Below are positions 34,487 to 43,317 of a stretch of 64,000 nt of DNA, one piece after another; position 1 is the first letter of the stretch, and every line of letters begins with the position of its first letter. The DNA comes from Kaistia hirudinis. Its GTDB lineage: Bacteria; Pseudomonadota; Alphaproteobacteria; Rhizobiales; Kaistiaceae. The notes under the pieces are model-generated. The model ran no database searches. It was not told the DNA's origin and saw only the letters and a program-made list of their open reading frames with translations. Location of the stretch: the NCBI RefSeq assembly GCF_014196455.1, contig NZ_JACIDS010000002.1, positions 558,001 to 622,000 of the forward strand, read 5' to 3'. The position numbers and the translations under genes were made by a program.

Positions 34487-35470
34487 TTAGCCCCCGAACT
34501 CCGGACCGCGCGCCGAATAGCGCTTCTCCTCGCGCCAGCGCTGCATCAGTGCCTCGAGCTCGGGATCGATCGTCTCGGGGAGCACGATCTTGAGCGCGAC
34601 GAGCAGGTCGCCATGGCCGCCGGTTGACGTCGGCAGGCCCTTGCCCTTGAGGCGCAGCACGCGACCGCCATTGGAGCCGGCAGGCACCGTCGTCGTGACG
34701 CTGCCGCTGAGCGTCGGCACGCGCACCTTGGCGCCGAGGATCGCCTCGTCCAGCGAGATCGGCAGTTCGAGCCGCAGATTCTCGCCTTCCGGCTTGAACA
34801 GCGGATGCGGCACGAAATCGACCGTCACCATGGCGTCGCCTTCCGGCCCGCCATCCGGGCTCGCCCAGCCCTGGCCACGCAGGCGGATCGACTTTCCAGC
34901 GCGCGTTCCGGGAGGAATGGCGATTTCGAGCGTCTTGCCGGTCGGCAGTTCGACGCGCGCCTTCTCGCCATTCGCGATCTGCTCGAGCGTGACGGCGACA
35001 TGAGCGGTCACGTCCTCGCCGCGGCTGCGGCGTGGGGCGCGCGCCCCGCCGCCAAAGCCCGAGCGCGCCGAGCCAGCGCCGCCCCCGAAGCCGCCCTGAC
35101 CGCCAAAGCCGGAAAAGCCGCCGAAAATGTCGTTCAGGATGTCGTCATCGGCGCCCGCGCCGCCGGTCGACCAGCGGAAGGAGCGCGCGCCGCCACCGGC
35201 GCCCTGCGCCGTGCGCGGGTCGAAGCCTTCGAAACCCTGAAAGCGCGGCTTGCCGTCGGCGTCGATCTCGCCGCGGTCGAACTTCTCGCGCTTGTCCTTG
35301 TCACCGACGATCTCATAGGCGGAGTTGAGTTCGGCGAACTTCTCCTGCGCCTTGGGATCGTCCTTGTTGCGGTCGGGATGATGCGCCTTGGCCAGGCGGC
35401 GGAACGCCTTCTTGACCTCGGCTTCGCTCGCCGTCCGACCGACGCCGAGCACCTCGTATGGATCACGCAT
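34487..35470 (-). CDS. DnaJ-type co-chaperone without zinc fingers (CbpA-like)
   Basis: 327 residues. J domain at 1-70 with the HPD triad (KAHHPDRNKDD), a Gly/Phe-rich linker (FGGFSGFGGQGGFGGGAGSARSGFGGGARAP), and two C-terminal substrate-binding domains (DVTAHVAVTLEQIANGEKARVELPTGKTLEIAIPPGTRAGKSIRLRGQG...). There are no CxxCxGxG repeats, so it is CbpA/type B. It stimulates DnaK. GAGGGGG precedes the ATG. Confidence 0.94.
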   Translation of the reverse strand: MRDPYEVLGVGRTASEAEVKKAFRRLAKAHHPDRNKDDPKAQEKFAELNSAYEIVGDKDKREKFDRGEIDADGKPRFQGFEGFDPRTAQGAGGGARSFRWSTGGAGADDDILNDIFGGFSGFGGQGGFGGGAGSARSGFGGGARAPRRSRGEDVTAHVAVTLEQIANGEKARVELPTGKTLEIAIPPGTRAGKSIRLRGQGWASPDGGPEGDAMVTVDFVPHPLFKPEGENLRLELPISLDEAILGAKVRVPTLSGSVTTTVPAGSNGGRVLRLKGKGLPTSTGGHGDLLVALKIVLPETIDPELEALMQRWREEKRYSARGPEFGG

Positions 35471-35641
35471 GAAAACCCCCTCGAAGGGCAGATTTCATCC
35501 CGGTCTAAAGGCAGCCCCGGGATCGATTGGATATAGGGAGGCCGATAACCGGATTCCAGTCACCCGCCATGCGGAGATGCGCATTCTCCGCCGCCGGCGG
35601 AGCGCCCCGTGGCCGCTCAACAGCGAAAGCGAATCAATGCG

Positions 35642-36145
35642 CTACAGTAGAGCAGTGTCTTCCGGCACGACATCGAAGAGCTGCCACATGCCGTCCGGCG
35701 TGTGGCAGGCGTCGCCCTGATAGCGGCGTATGCCGCGCACGTCGCTGATCGTCAGCGCGATGGCGCGGCATTCGCGCCCCTCGGTGGCGGGGCGCATGGC
35801 GGCGAGCGGCGCGATGGTTCCGTTCGAGCCCGTATCGGCATTGGTCCAGTCGAGCACCTCGCCGACCTTGGCCTGCGTCACGTTCGTCGCCGCGAAGAGA
35901 CGGATCCGCTCCCAGTCCGACGGCGCGACGCCGTCGATCACGCTTTTCGGCTTCTCCGGCGCCGCGGCATAGCCGAGCGGCGCGGCGGGCTCGGCCGGCG
36001 CGGCGCGCGCGATCGAGCCGGTGGTGGTCATGTCGAGTTCATTGTCGCCGCCGAGCGGGGCGACGCTGCAGCCGGCCAGACCCAAGACGGCCAGGCTCAA
36101 GGCCAGGCAGGGGAAAGGCAGCAGGCAGGCGGGGCGAAACGTCAT
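35642..36145 (-). CDS. RT0821/Lpp0805 family surface lipoprotein
   Basis: 167 residues from the ATG at 36145. Lipoprotein signal with lipobox LAGC at about 22-25. The mature part ends with EVLDWTNADTGSNGTIAPL...RECRAIALTISDVRGIRRYQGDACHTPDGMWQL, the pattern of the RT0821/Lpp0805 surface antigen family. Outer-membrane-associated; no known activity. Divergent from pdxH. Confidence 0.85.
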   Translation of the reverse strand: MTFRPACLLPFPCLALSLAVLGLAGCSVAPLGGDNELDMTTTGSIARAAPAEPAAPLGYAAAPEKPKSVIDGVAPSDWERIRLFAATNVTQAKVGEVLDWTNADTGSNGTIAPLAAMRPATEGRECRAIALTISDVRGIRRYQGDACHTPDGMWQLFDVVPEDTALL

Positions 36146-36254
36146 GCGGCGGCCCGGTTGGCCGGAGCACGCATGGCCGCTATATGTCTGTGCAATCGCG
36201 ACATCCAACCGCTCCGGGCGCCCCCCGCGTCCCCACTATCGGAAATGTTGATTA

Positions 36255-36860
36255 ATGATGGGTGACTTCACCGAGGCGACCGATCCTTTCGCGCTCTTCG
36301 CCGGCTGGCTGCTGGAGGCGGAGAAGTCCGAACCGAACGACCCCAACGGCATGGCGCTGGCCACCGTCGATCCGGATGGCCTGCCCAATGTCCGCATGGT
36401 CCTGATGAAGGATTTCGACGAGGCGGGCCTCGTCTTCTATACGAACTTCGAGAGCGCCAAGGGGCGTGAGCTTCTGTCGCAGAAGAAGGCCGCGGCGCTG
36501 TTTCACTGGAAGTCGCTGCGCCGACAGGTCCGCGTGCGTGGCCTTGTCGAGATCGTCACCGACGAGGAAGCCGACGCCTATTACGCGACGCGGCCCCGGC
36601 AGAGCCGGCTCGGCGCCTGGGCCTCGCAGCAGTCCCGACCGCTCGAATCCCGCTTCGCCCTCGAAAAGGCGGTCGCCGCCGTCGCGATGAAATATCCGCT
36701 CGGCGACATACCGCGCCCGGCGCATTGGTCGGGCTTCCGCATCCGCCCCGTCGAGATCGAATTCTGGAAGGATGGCGCCTTCCGCCTGCACGATCGCGTG
36801 GTGTTCCGCCGCGCAACCCCGGAACTGGGCGAATGGTCGAAGGACCGGCTCTATCCCTGA
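36255..36860 (+). CDS. pdxH: pyridoxamine 5'-phosphate oxidase
   Basis: 201 residues. FMN-dependent oxidation of pyridoxine or pyridoxamine 5'-phosphate to pyridoxal phosphate. The family core is present ([83 protein letters not shown]). Start is one of two consecutive ATG codons. Confidence 0.96.
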   Translation: MMGDFTEATDPFALFAGWLLEAEKSEPNDPNGMALATVDPDGLPNVRMVLMKDFDEAGLVFYTNFESAKGRELLSQKKAAALFHWKSLRRQVRVRGLVEIVTDEEADAYYATRPRQSRLGAWASQQSRPLESRFALEKAVAAVAMKYPLGDIPRPAHWSGFRIRPVEIEFWKDGAFRLHDRVVFRRATPELGEWSKDRLYP

Positions 36861-36881
36861 TCGCGGCGCGCGCCGGCCGCT

Positions 36882-37268
36882 TCAGTGCAGCCGGCTCCAC
36901 GAGACGCTGCGGCAGGCCAGTCCGCCGAGCACGCATCCGCGGCTCTTGAGGCGCTTCGGCTCGACGCTGATATCCATCGACACCGTCAGCTTGCGCTTCC
37001 GGTCATAGGCCGTGCCGGTATAGCGACCGGGGGCCTGGGGCTTCACCATCATCACCAGCGTGTCGCCGACGGCCTCGCCCTTGCTGGTGTCCTTCACCCA
37101 GATGTTCACGGCGCACAGATCCGCGCCGCAAGGCGCGATGCGCACATGCGCGTTGCCATCGCCCCGCGCCCAGACGCCATTGATCTCGGGCGCGGCCATG
37201 GCGTCGGGCGTGGCGAGGACGATGGGCGACAAGCCGATCAGGCGTAGCAGGGTGGGGCGGCGAAGCAT
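36882..37268 (-). CDS. DUF2147 secreted protein
   Basis: 128 residues from the ATG at 37268 (GAGG five bases upstream). Signal peptide ending near ATPDAMA, then the DUF2147 pattern: GVWARGDGNAHVRIAPCGADLCAVNIWVKD...YTGTAYDRKRKLTVSMDISVEPKRLKSRGCVLGGLACRSVSWSRL, with two cysteine pairs. Periplasmic; function unknown. Confidence 0.85.
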   Translation of the reverse strand: MLRRPTLLRLIGLSPIVLATPDAMAAPEINGVWARGDGNAHVRIAPCGADLCAVNIWVKDTSKGEAVGDTLVMMVKPQAPGRYTGTAYDRKRKLTVSMDISVEPKRLKSRGCVLGGLACRSVSWSRLH

Positions 37269-37411
37269 CAAGACCTCTATGGGCGCGATCCGGTTGCGAC
37301 GATCGGGAGCCGCGCCGTCAGAACGAGCAGCCGCTCCCGGAATCGTGAAGATGTTCCGTGATCGCGCGCCGGCAAGAGGTGGAGGCGAAAATTGGTGCTT
37401 TGCCTGGGGCC

Positions 37412-37633
37412 TCAGGCCTTGCGCAGGAATTCGGTCTTCAGGACGAGGCCCTTGACCTGCTTGGTGTTGCACTCGATCTCGCCGGTATTGCCGGTCAGGC
37501 GGATGCCCTTGACCAGCGTCCCGCGCTTGATCGTCTCGGACGTGCCCTTGACCTTCAGGTCCTTGATGAGCGTGACGGAATCACCGTCATTGAGCTGATT
37601 GCCGTTGCTGTCTCTGACGATATCGTCGCTCAT
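37412..37633 (-). CDS. PhnA/YjdM C-terminal-domain protein
   Basis: 73 residues matching only the C-terminal PhnA domain (IVRDSNGNQLNDGDSVTLIKDLKVKGTSETIKRGTLVKGIRLTGNTGEIECN). The zinc-ribbon half of longer PhnA/YjdM proteins is absent, and the 170 bases upstream do not encode it in any frame, so this is a genuine short form rather than a broken gene. GGAAGGAAG precedes the ATG. Function unknown. Confidence 0.85.
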   Translation of the reverse strand: MSDDIVRDSNGNQLNDGDSVTLIKDLKVKGTSETIKRGTLVKGIRLTGNTGEIECNTKQVKGLVLKTEFLRKA

Positions 37634-37802
37634 TGTCTTCCTTCCGCGGCCATGATCCGGCCCGCTGTGGCAGCGCGCCGGAAAGCGGCCGCCGGCGCGA
37701 ACAATGGCCGCCGGGCGAGCGCATGGCGCGGGCGCGGCATGTGCCGCACCCGCCTCCTAATGAGCGGATGGTGGGACTGGCAAGCGCCGTATCGACGCGG
37801 CC

Positions 37803-39227
37803 TCAGGTCGCCGTGCCGCCAACCGTGATCTGGTCGATGCGCAGCGTCGGCTGGCCGACGCCCACCGGCACGCCCTGGCCCGACTTGCCGCAGGTGCCGA
37901 TGCCGAGATCGAGCGCCATGTCGTTGCCGACCATCGAGACGCGCCGCATCGCCTCCGGCCCGTTGCCGATCAGCATGGCGCCCTTGACCGGCGCGCCGAT
38001 CTTGCCGTTTTCGATCCGGTAGGCCTCGGTCGAGCCGAACACGAACTTGCCGCTGGTGATATCGACCTGGCCGCCGCCGAACGAGACCATGTACAGCCCG
38101 TCCTTGACCGAGGCGATGATCTCCGCCGGGTCGTGCGCGCCGCCGCGCATGATCGTGTTGGTCATGCGGGGCATCGGGACATGGGCGTAGGACTGCCGGC
38201 GGCCATTGCCGGTCGGCTGCATGCCCATCAGGCGGGCATTCTGGCGGTCCTGCATGTAGCCGACGAGGATGCCGTCCTCGATCAGCGTCGTCGCCTGGGT
38301 CGGCGTGCCCTCGTCGTCGAAGGAGAGTGAGCCGCGCCGGCCGGCGATCTGGCCGTCGTCGACGACTGTGACGCCCTTTGCTGCCACCTGCTGGCCCATC
38401 AGGCCTGAAAAGGCGCTCTCGCCGCGGCGATTGAAATCGCCCTCGAGGCCATGGCCGACCGCCTCATGCAGCATGACGCCCGGCCAGCCGGGGCCGAGCA
38501 CGACGTCGAAGGTGCCCGCTGGCGCGGGGACGGCGTCGAGATTGACCAGCGCCTGACGCAACGCCTCGTCGACGGCGTGCTGCCAGCGCTCGGTCGTGAC
38601 GAACTGGCCGAAGCCCTCGCGCCCGCCCATGCCATAGGAGCCTTGCTCCTGCCGGTCGCCATCGCCGACGACGAGCGAGACATTGACGCGCACCAGCGGG
38701 CGGATATCGCGGCGGAAGGTGCCGTCGGGCCTGAGGATCTCGACGATCTGCCAGGAGCCGGCGAGCGAGGCCGAGACCTGCTTGACCCGCGGATCCTTCG
38801 CCCGCGCATAGGCGTCGATCGTCTCCAGCAGCGAGACCTTCTCGGCGAAGCTCGGGCTGCCGAGCGGGTTCTCGTCGGTATAGAGCACGCGATTGGTGCC
38901 GGCCGGCGGCGCCGCGAGCACGCCGGAGCGTGGGCCCTTCACGGCGGCCACGGCCTCGCCGGCGCGGCGGATCGAATTGAGCGTAATCTCGCCCGAATGC
39001 GCATAGCCGACGGCCTCGCCCGACACCGCCCGGAGGCCGAAGCCCTGGCGCGTATCGTAGCTCGCGCCCGAAAGGCGGCCATTGTCGAAGACGAGGCCCT
39101 CGGACTGCGCATATTCGAGATAGAGCTCGCCATCTTCGGCCCCGGCGAGCGCGGCGGCGACAACGGCCTCGGTCTCGTCGCGGTCGAGGCCGGCTCTGGC
39201 GAGGATGGAATGGGTATCGTCGGACAT
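37803..39227 (-). CDS. tldD: metalloprotease TldD
   Basis: 474 residues from the ATG at 39227 (CCCGGAG upstream). The zinc motif HEAVGHGLEGD, the GAEDGELYLEYAQSEGLVFDNGRLS start and the GTCGKSGQGVPVGVGQPTLRIDQITVGG end identify TldD. With TldE (PmbA) it forms a protease that matures peptides such as microcins and antitoxins; TldE is not in the window. Confidence 0.96.
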   Translation of the reverse strand: MSDDTHSILARAGLDRDETEAVVAAALAGAEDGELYLEYAQSEGLVFDNGRLSGASYDTRQGFGLRAVSGEAVGYAHSGEITLNSIRRAGEAVAAVKGPRSGVLAAPPAGTNRVLYTDENPLGSPSFAEKVSLLETIDAYARAKDPRVKQVSASLAGSWQIVEILRPDGTFRRDIRPLVRVNVSLVVGDGDRQEQGSYGMGGREGFGQFVTTERWQHAVDEALRQALVNLDAVPAPAGTFDVVLGPGWPGVMLHEAVGHGLEGDFNRRGESAFSGLMGQQVAAKGVTVVDDGQIAGRRGSLSFDDEGTPTQATTLIEDGILVGYMQDRQNARLMGMQPTGNGRRQSYAHVPMPRMTNTIMRGGAHDPAEIIASVKDGLYMVSFGGGQVDITSGKFVFGSTEAYRIENGKIGAPVKGAMLIGNGPEAMRRVSMVGNDMALDLGIGTCGKSGQGVPVGVGQPTLRIDQITVGGTAT

Positions 39228-39319
39228 GGCAGGCTCCGGGGCAGGGAACGAGTTCAACAGATAGGAGAGCCGGACGCGTTTCGCACCCCCGAAACGCAGG
39301 ACGCGCGGAAGAGTGCCGG

Positions 39320-40498
39320 TCAGTCGAGGATCGCGACCGGACCGGGCTCGTCCGGCTCGGCGGTCATATAGCCGTCCCGGCCGCGCCGCTTGGCCGCGTA
39401 GAGCGCGCCATCCGCAAGATCGATCAGCGCCTCGATATCCGCGACGCCGGCAGACGGCAGAGCGGCGATGCCGACGCTGACCGTCAGCCGGATCGCCTGG
39501 CCGCGCCAGACGAGCGGGGCGGACCGGAACGAGGCGACGAGGGTCTCGGCGGTCTCCGCTGCGGCGTCGAGGTCCATTCCGGGCAGCAGCAGGCAGAACT
39601 CGTCGCCGCCGGTGCGGGCGAGCAGCGCCTCCGGCGCCAGGCGGGCGGCCGCGTGCCGCGCGAAATGGCCGAGGCTCGCATCGCCCGCCGCATGGCCGAA
39701 CTCGTCGTTGATCTGCTTGAAATTGTCGAGGTCGACGACGAGCAGCGCCAGCGGATCGCCCGTGGCGACGCTGTGGGCGACCGCCGCCGCGCCGCGTTCA
39801 TGGAAGGCCCGGCGATTGGCGAGCGCCGTCAGCTCGTCGACGAGCGCCATGTCCAGCAACTCGCCGCGCAGCCGGTCGATCGCCATCATGACAAAGCCGA
39901 AGTTCCAGACCATCGTCGTGAAGATCTGGGCGAGGATGCCGGCCGTGTAGATCGCGCTATAGACCTCGAAGGTCGCCGCGCCATTGGCGTGGGCCGCGAC
40001 GGCACCGAAGCAGAGGAGGCGGGCGAGGATGTTCGCCGTCATGCCCCAGCCCGCCATGGCGAAGCCGGCCGCGGGCCGGCCGCCACGCCGCAATTCCATG
40101 ATCGCGAACAGCAGTGGGAGCGATTGTCCCGCCGCGTAGATCAGATTGCGGGCCGTTCGGCTGTCCTGGAACAGATAGAGCAGGCCGATCGAAAGGACGA
40201 TCAGTATGGCGGTGGCCCGCCAGGGCTCGGGCCGGCCCAGAAACCGGCGGACGCCGATCCAGGAGAGGCAATAGCCGAGCAGGACGATCGCATTGCCGCC
40301 GAGGAGCAGCGCTTTGGACTGCGTCGGTTCCGCCGCCATGAGAACGACGCCGCCAAGGGCCGTGCTGCCCGCGGCAAAGGTCCAGATCCGGGCGGCGTCA
40401 AAACCTGGATATGACCGCCAAATGGCGAACCAGATCATGGTCAGCGTCGCCGCGTTCAGCAGCACCACGATGTAGATCGTGAGAAGGTCGACAACCAT
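39320..40498 (-). CDS. membrane-bound diguanylate cyclase (GGDEF)
   Basis: 392 residues. Six to seven hydrophobic segments in the first 210 residues form a membrane sensor, followed by a GGDEF domain (about 225-380) with the canonical ARTGGDEFCLLLPGMD and VSVGIAALP. It should make c-di-GMP. No RxxD inhibitory site is seen five residues before GGDEF, so product feedback is probably absent. It lies between tldD and the ialB-flavoprotein pair. Confidence 0.9.
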   Translation of the reverse strand: MVVDLLTIYIVVLLNAATLTMIWFAIWRSYPGFDAARIWTFAAGSTALGGVVLMAAEPTQSKALLLGGNAIVLLGYCLSWIGVRRFLGRPEPWRATAILIVLSIGLLYLFQDSRTARNLIYAAGQSLPLLFAIMELRRGGRPAAGFAMAGWGMTANILARLLCFGAVAAHANGAATFEVYSAIYTAGILAQIFTTMVWNFGFVMMAIDRLRGELLDMALVDELTALANRRAFHERGAAAVAHSVATGDPLALLVVDLDNFKQINDEFGHAAGDASLGHFARHAAARLAPEALLARTGGDEFCLLLPGMDLDAAAETAETLVASFRSAPLVWRGQAIRLTVSVGIAALPSAGVADIEALIDLADGALYAAKRRGRDGYMTAEPDEPGPVAILD

Positions 40499-40620
40499 GG
40501 TGTGCGTCGAGACCGGAGCGGGTCGGAACGACCGGAGCTCGACCCGCTATTCAGGCCGAGCCTCATGGTCGTCGCGCGAACCGGTACCGGTCATCGTCCC
40601 CTGCGAACTGTCGCGCATTC

Positions 40621-41232
40621 TCAATAGAGGGCGCCGCGATAGCGCGCCAGCATCGCTTCCTGCGTCTCAGGCGTCTCTTGGGACCGCGTATGGTCCTTGA
40701 GCATCTCGCCCATGCTCGGCAGGCGCGAGCGCTCGATCTTCGTCTCGTCGGACCAGAGCTTCGAGCGCATCAACGCCTTGGCGCACTGGAGATAGGCTTC
40801 CTTCACGCTGACGACGAGGACGGTCGCCGGCAGATTGTCCTCAACGCGATGCGCCTCGCGGAGCGCGAGATCGTCATCGATCACGGCCGTGCCGTTGACG
40901 CGCAGCGTCTCGTCCACGCCGGGAATGAGGAACAGCACGCCGACGCCGGGGCGCTCCACGATATTGGACAGCGAATCGAGCCGTCGGTTACCCGGCCGGT
41001 CGGGGATGATCAGCGTGTGGTCGTCGGGCACGGAGACGAAGCCGGGATGATCCCCGCGCGGCGTCGCGTCGCCGAGCCCGTCCGCACCCTGCGTGGCGAG
41101 GATCAGGAACGGCGACAGCGCGATGAAGCTGCGGCAATGCCGATCCAGCCGGTCGAGCTGCTTGGCGACCGCGCGGCCATGCGGCGCGCCATAGAGCGCG
41201 CGGAGCTGGTCGAGCGATTCGATCGCAGCCAT
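40621..41232 (-). CDS. PPOX-type FMN flavoprotein (pyridoxamine-phosphate-oxidase-like)
   Basis: 203 residues. The split-barrel flavin domain is shown by FIALSPFLILATQGADGLGDATPRGDHPGFVSVPDDHTLIIPDRPGNRRLDSLSNIVERPGVGVLFLIPGVDETLRVNGTAVI; it belongs to the MSMEG_1061-like branch. Unlike PdxH, the substrate is unknown. GGGAGG precedes the ATG. It starts 11 bases after ialB, so both are probably one transcript. Confidence 0.88.
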   Translation of the reverse strand: MAAIESLDQLRALYGAPHGRAVAKQLDRLDRHCRSFIALSPFLILATQGADGLGDATPRGDHPGFVSVPDDHTLIIPDRPGNRRLDSLSNIVERPGVGVLFLIPGVDETLRVNGTAVIDDDLALREAHRVEDNLPATVLVVSVKEAYLQCAKALMRSKLWSDETKIERSRLPSMGEMLKDHTRSQETPETQEAMLARYRGALY

Positions 41233-41243
41233 ATCGGCCTCCC

Positions 41244-42005
41244 TCAGGGCAGCTTGTCGAAGCCGGCGGCGAAGCCGTTTAGCGAGACCGGGATGCCGAA
41301 GCCGTCATCGGGGGTCTGGTAGACATAGAAGAGGGCGGTGGTGCCCTTGCGCAGCATGTCGAGCACCTGCGGCGTCAGATCGACGTCGAGGACGCAGCCA
41401 TCCGGCAGGCAGCGGTCAAAGCCCACGGCGCCAAGATTCTGGAACACCTCGGAGATCCCGACGCTGGCCGGCTTGTCGCCGTTCCACTGCACGGTGGCGG
41501 TGCGGTCGGTCATGGCGACGATGCGCATGAACTCGTTATTGTCCGCGCGCACGAGGATGTCGCCCTGCTTGGCATCGACATTGGCGGGCACGGTGACCGT
41601 CACGGTTCCCGGCTTGTCGCCGTCGCCGAGCGGCGACTTGAACGACACGACCGTGCCGACCGACACGCCGAGACCGCGCTTCAGATAGACGCCGAGCGGG
41701 GCGAGCACGCGCAGGATCTGCGCCTTCTTGTCGACGGTCTTCAGCGCGACGACGGCGAGGCCGACATTGGGGCGGTCCTCGGCGGAGACGAACTGCATGA
41801 TCGAGCAGACCTCCTCCTGCGCGCCCGGCGGCTTGTCGCAACGGGTCTCCCAGTCGCCGTCCTTGCCGCGCGAGACGCCCTGCGCCGAAGCGCCGCCGGC
41901 ATGCAGCAGGCAGAAGGCCGCGAGCAGGGCGAAGCCCGACAGACGGGCGATTCGGGACGGGCGCCAGGCCGCGCCGCTCAGGGTTGCCGCAAGATTGACC
42001 TTCAA
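41244..42005 (-). CDS. ialB: invasion-associated locus B family protein
   Basis: 253 residues from a TTG start with GAGGAG nine bases upstream; no better ATG exists near. After a signal peptide (LSGFALLAAFCLLHAGGASA) comes the IalB pattern: DGDWETRCDKPPGAQEEVCSIMQFV, VLAPLGVYLKRGLGVSV, and a late cysteine pair (FDRCLPDGCVLDVDL). In Bartonella this family is needed for erythrocyte invasion; in free-living relatives it is an envelope protein of unknown role, often beside the cox operon as here. Confidence 0.9.
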   Translation of the reverse strand: MKVNLAATLSGAAWRPSRIARLSGFALLAAFCLLHAGGASAQGVSRGKDGDWETRCDKPPGAQEEVCSIMQFVSAEDRPNVGLAVVALKTVDKKAQILRVLAPLGVYLKRGLGVSVGTVVSFKSPLGDGDKPGTVTVTVPANVDAKQGDILVRADNNEFMRIVAMTDRTATVQWNGDKPASVGISEVFQNLGAVGFDRCLPDGCVLDVDLTPQVLDMLRKGTTALFYVYQTPDDGFGIPVSLNGFAAGFDKLP

Positions 42006-42179
42006 GGGGCCGGTCTCCTCATCTCGTTCGCGTCCGCTTCGTTCTTATCGCACGACCCATCGCCGAGAGGCAGAGCCGCGCTGCGCCTTGATCTGGAGCA
42101 ACAGGGCGCGATTTGCCGCATCATTTCGATCGATCCACCGTTGCGGGTCGAGGGCGCAATGTGATTTGTGTCGGGCGAT

Positions 42180-42191
42180 ATTCGGCCGAAT
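42180..42191. promoter_or_regulatory. 12-bp palindrome upstream of the cox promoter
   Basis: Perfect ATTCGGCCGAAT, 12 bases before the -35 box of the candidate cox promoter. It could bind a dimeric regulator, but a palindrome this short can arise by chance. Confidence 0.35.
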
Positions 42192-42202
42192 CCGAAATCG
42201 CC

Positions 42203-42231
42203 GTGAAAGCTGATTTGCTTCGGCCTATACT
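42203..42231 (+). promoter_or_regulatory. candidate promoter of the cox operon
   Basis: GTGAAA, 17-base spacer, TATACT: a good housekeeping-type promoter 50-80 bases before coxB, with the best -10 box seen in this window. Confidence 0.5.
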
Positions 42232-42315
42232 GTTGCGGAAAATGGCGCAACGGAGGCCGGGCCGGCACCGGGAGGGGTTCGGGCCTTGAAGGCGGTACGA
42301 AAAGGGAGTGACGAG

Positions 42316-43239
42316 GTGGCGAAGTCGATGACGCGTCCGGTGTCCTGGCTGTCGCTGGCGGGGGCCGTCGCTGCTGTCTGGGGCGCGTCTGCGGGCGCCG
42401 CCTCGGCTGCGCAGCCGACCCCGTGGGCGATGTGGTTCCAGGAGCCGGCTTCACCGATCATGGATATGATCAACCGGTTCGGCACCGGCATCACGATCGC
42501 GATGGTTGCCATCGTGATTCTGGTTCTGGCCCTGCTGATCTATGTGATGGTGCGCTTCAACGCGAAGGCCAATCCGACGCCTTCGAAGACGTCGCACAAC
42601 ACTATGATCGAGGTGGTCTGGACGGTCGCGCCGATCCTGATCCTGATCGCGATCGCCGTGCCCTCCTTCTCGCTGCTCTTCGCCCAGCAGGATCCGGGCC
42701 GCGTGATCAAGGACTATGATCCGGCCAAGGTCCTCACCGTGAAGGCGACCGGCCTTCAGTGGTACTGGAATTACGAATATCCGGACAATGGCGGCGTCGC
42801 CTTCGACTCGACCATGCTGACCGACGACCAGCGCACGGACCCGGCCAACCAGCCGCGCCTCCTCGCCGTCGACAACGAGATGATCGTCCCAGTCGGCACC
42901 GTCGTGCGCATGCAGGTCATCGGCCAGGACGTGATCCATTCGTTCACCGTGCCGGCCTTCGGCTTCAAGATCGACGCGGTCCCCGGTCGCCTCAACGAGA
43001 CCTGGTTCCTCGCCGAGCGCGAGGGCGTCTATTACGGCCAGTGTTCGGAGCTGTGCGGCATCAACCATGCCTTCATGCCGATCGCGATCCGCGTCGTGAA
43101 GCCCGAGCAGTTCAAGGCCTGGGTCGAGACGGCCAAGACCGATCTGCCCGGCGCCTACAAGTCGCTGATGGCGTCGATCAAGACCGACGGCCCGAAGGTG
43201 GCCGAGGCCGAGAGCAACGTTGACGTCGCGGTGCGCTGA
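42316..43239 (+). CDS. coxB: cytochrome c oxidase subunit II
   Basis: 307 residues. Signal-like N-terminus, two membrane helices (about 45-70 and 100-125) and a periplasmic CuA domain with all ligands (QCSELCGINHAFM: Cys-x3-Cys-x3-His-x2-Met) and the aromatic LQWYWNYEYPDNGG patch for cytochrome c contact. The start is uncertain: GTG at 42316 has GGGAG at good spacing, ATG at 42328 and TTG at 42286 are alternatives. First structural gene of the aa3 oxidase operon. Confidence 0.95.
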   Translation: MAKSMTRPVSWLSLAGAVAAVWGASAGAASAAQPTPWAMWFQEPASPIMDMINRFGTGITIAMVAIVILVLALLIYVMVRFNAKANPTPSKTSHNTMIEVVWTVAPILILIAIAVPSFSLLFAQQDPGRVIKDYDPAKVLTVKATGLQWYWNYEYPDNGGVAFDSTMLTDDQRTDPANQPRLLAVDNEMIVPVGTVVRMQVIGQDVIHSFTVPAFGFKIDAVPGRLNETWFLAEREGVYYGQCSELCGINHAFMPIAIRVVKPEQFKAWVETAKTDLPGAYKSLMASIKTDGPKVAEAESNVDVAVR

Positions 43240-43264
43240 GGCGCTCGCGGGACATTGATTGAGG

Positions 43265-43290
43265 GCCTCCCGCCGCCAAGGCGGTGAGGC
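43265..43290 (+). other. hairpin between coxB and coxA
   Basis: GCCTC-CCGCC paired with GGCGG-(T)-GAGGC, 5-base loop, one bulge. No T-run, so it is not an intrinsic terminator; it may stabilise or process the operon mRNA. Confidence 0.45.
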
Positions 43291-43317
43291 TGTGAATTCA
43301 GGGAAGGGAAGCAGGCC

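Larger units (their letters stand above)
42006..42315. other. divergent region between ialB and the cox operon
   Basis: 310 bases with no gene other than possible alternative coxB starts. It holds a 12-bp palindrome and the cox promoter candidate, both described separately. Confidence 0.5.
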
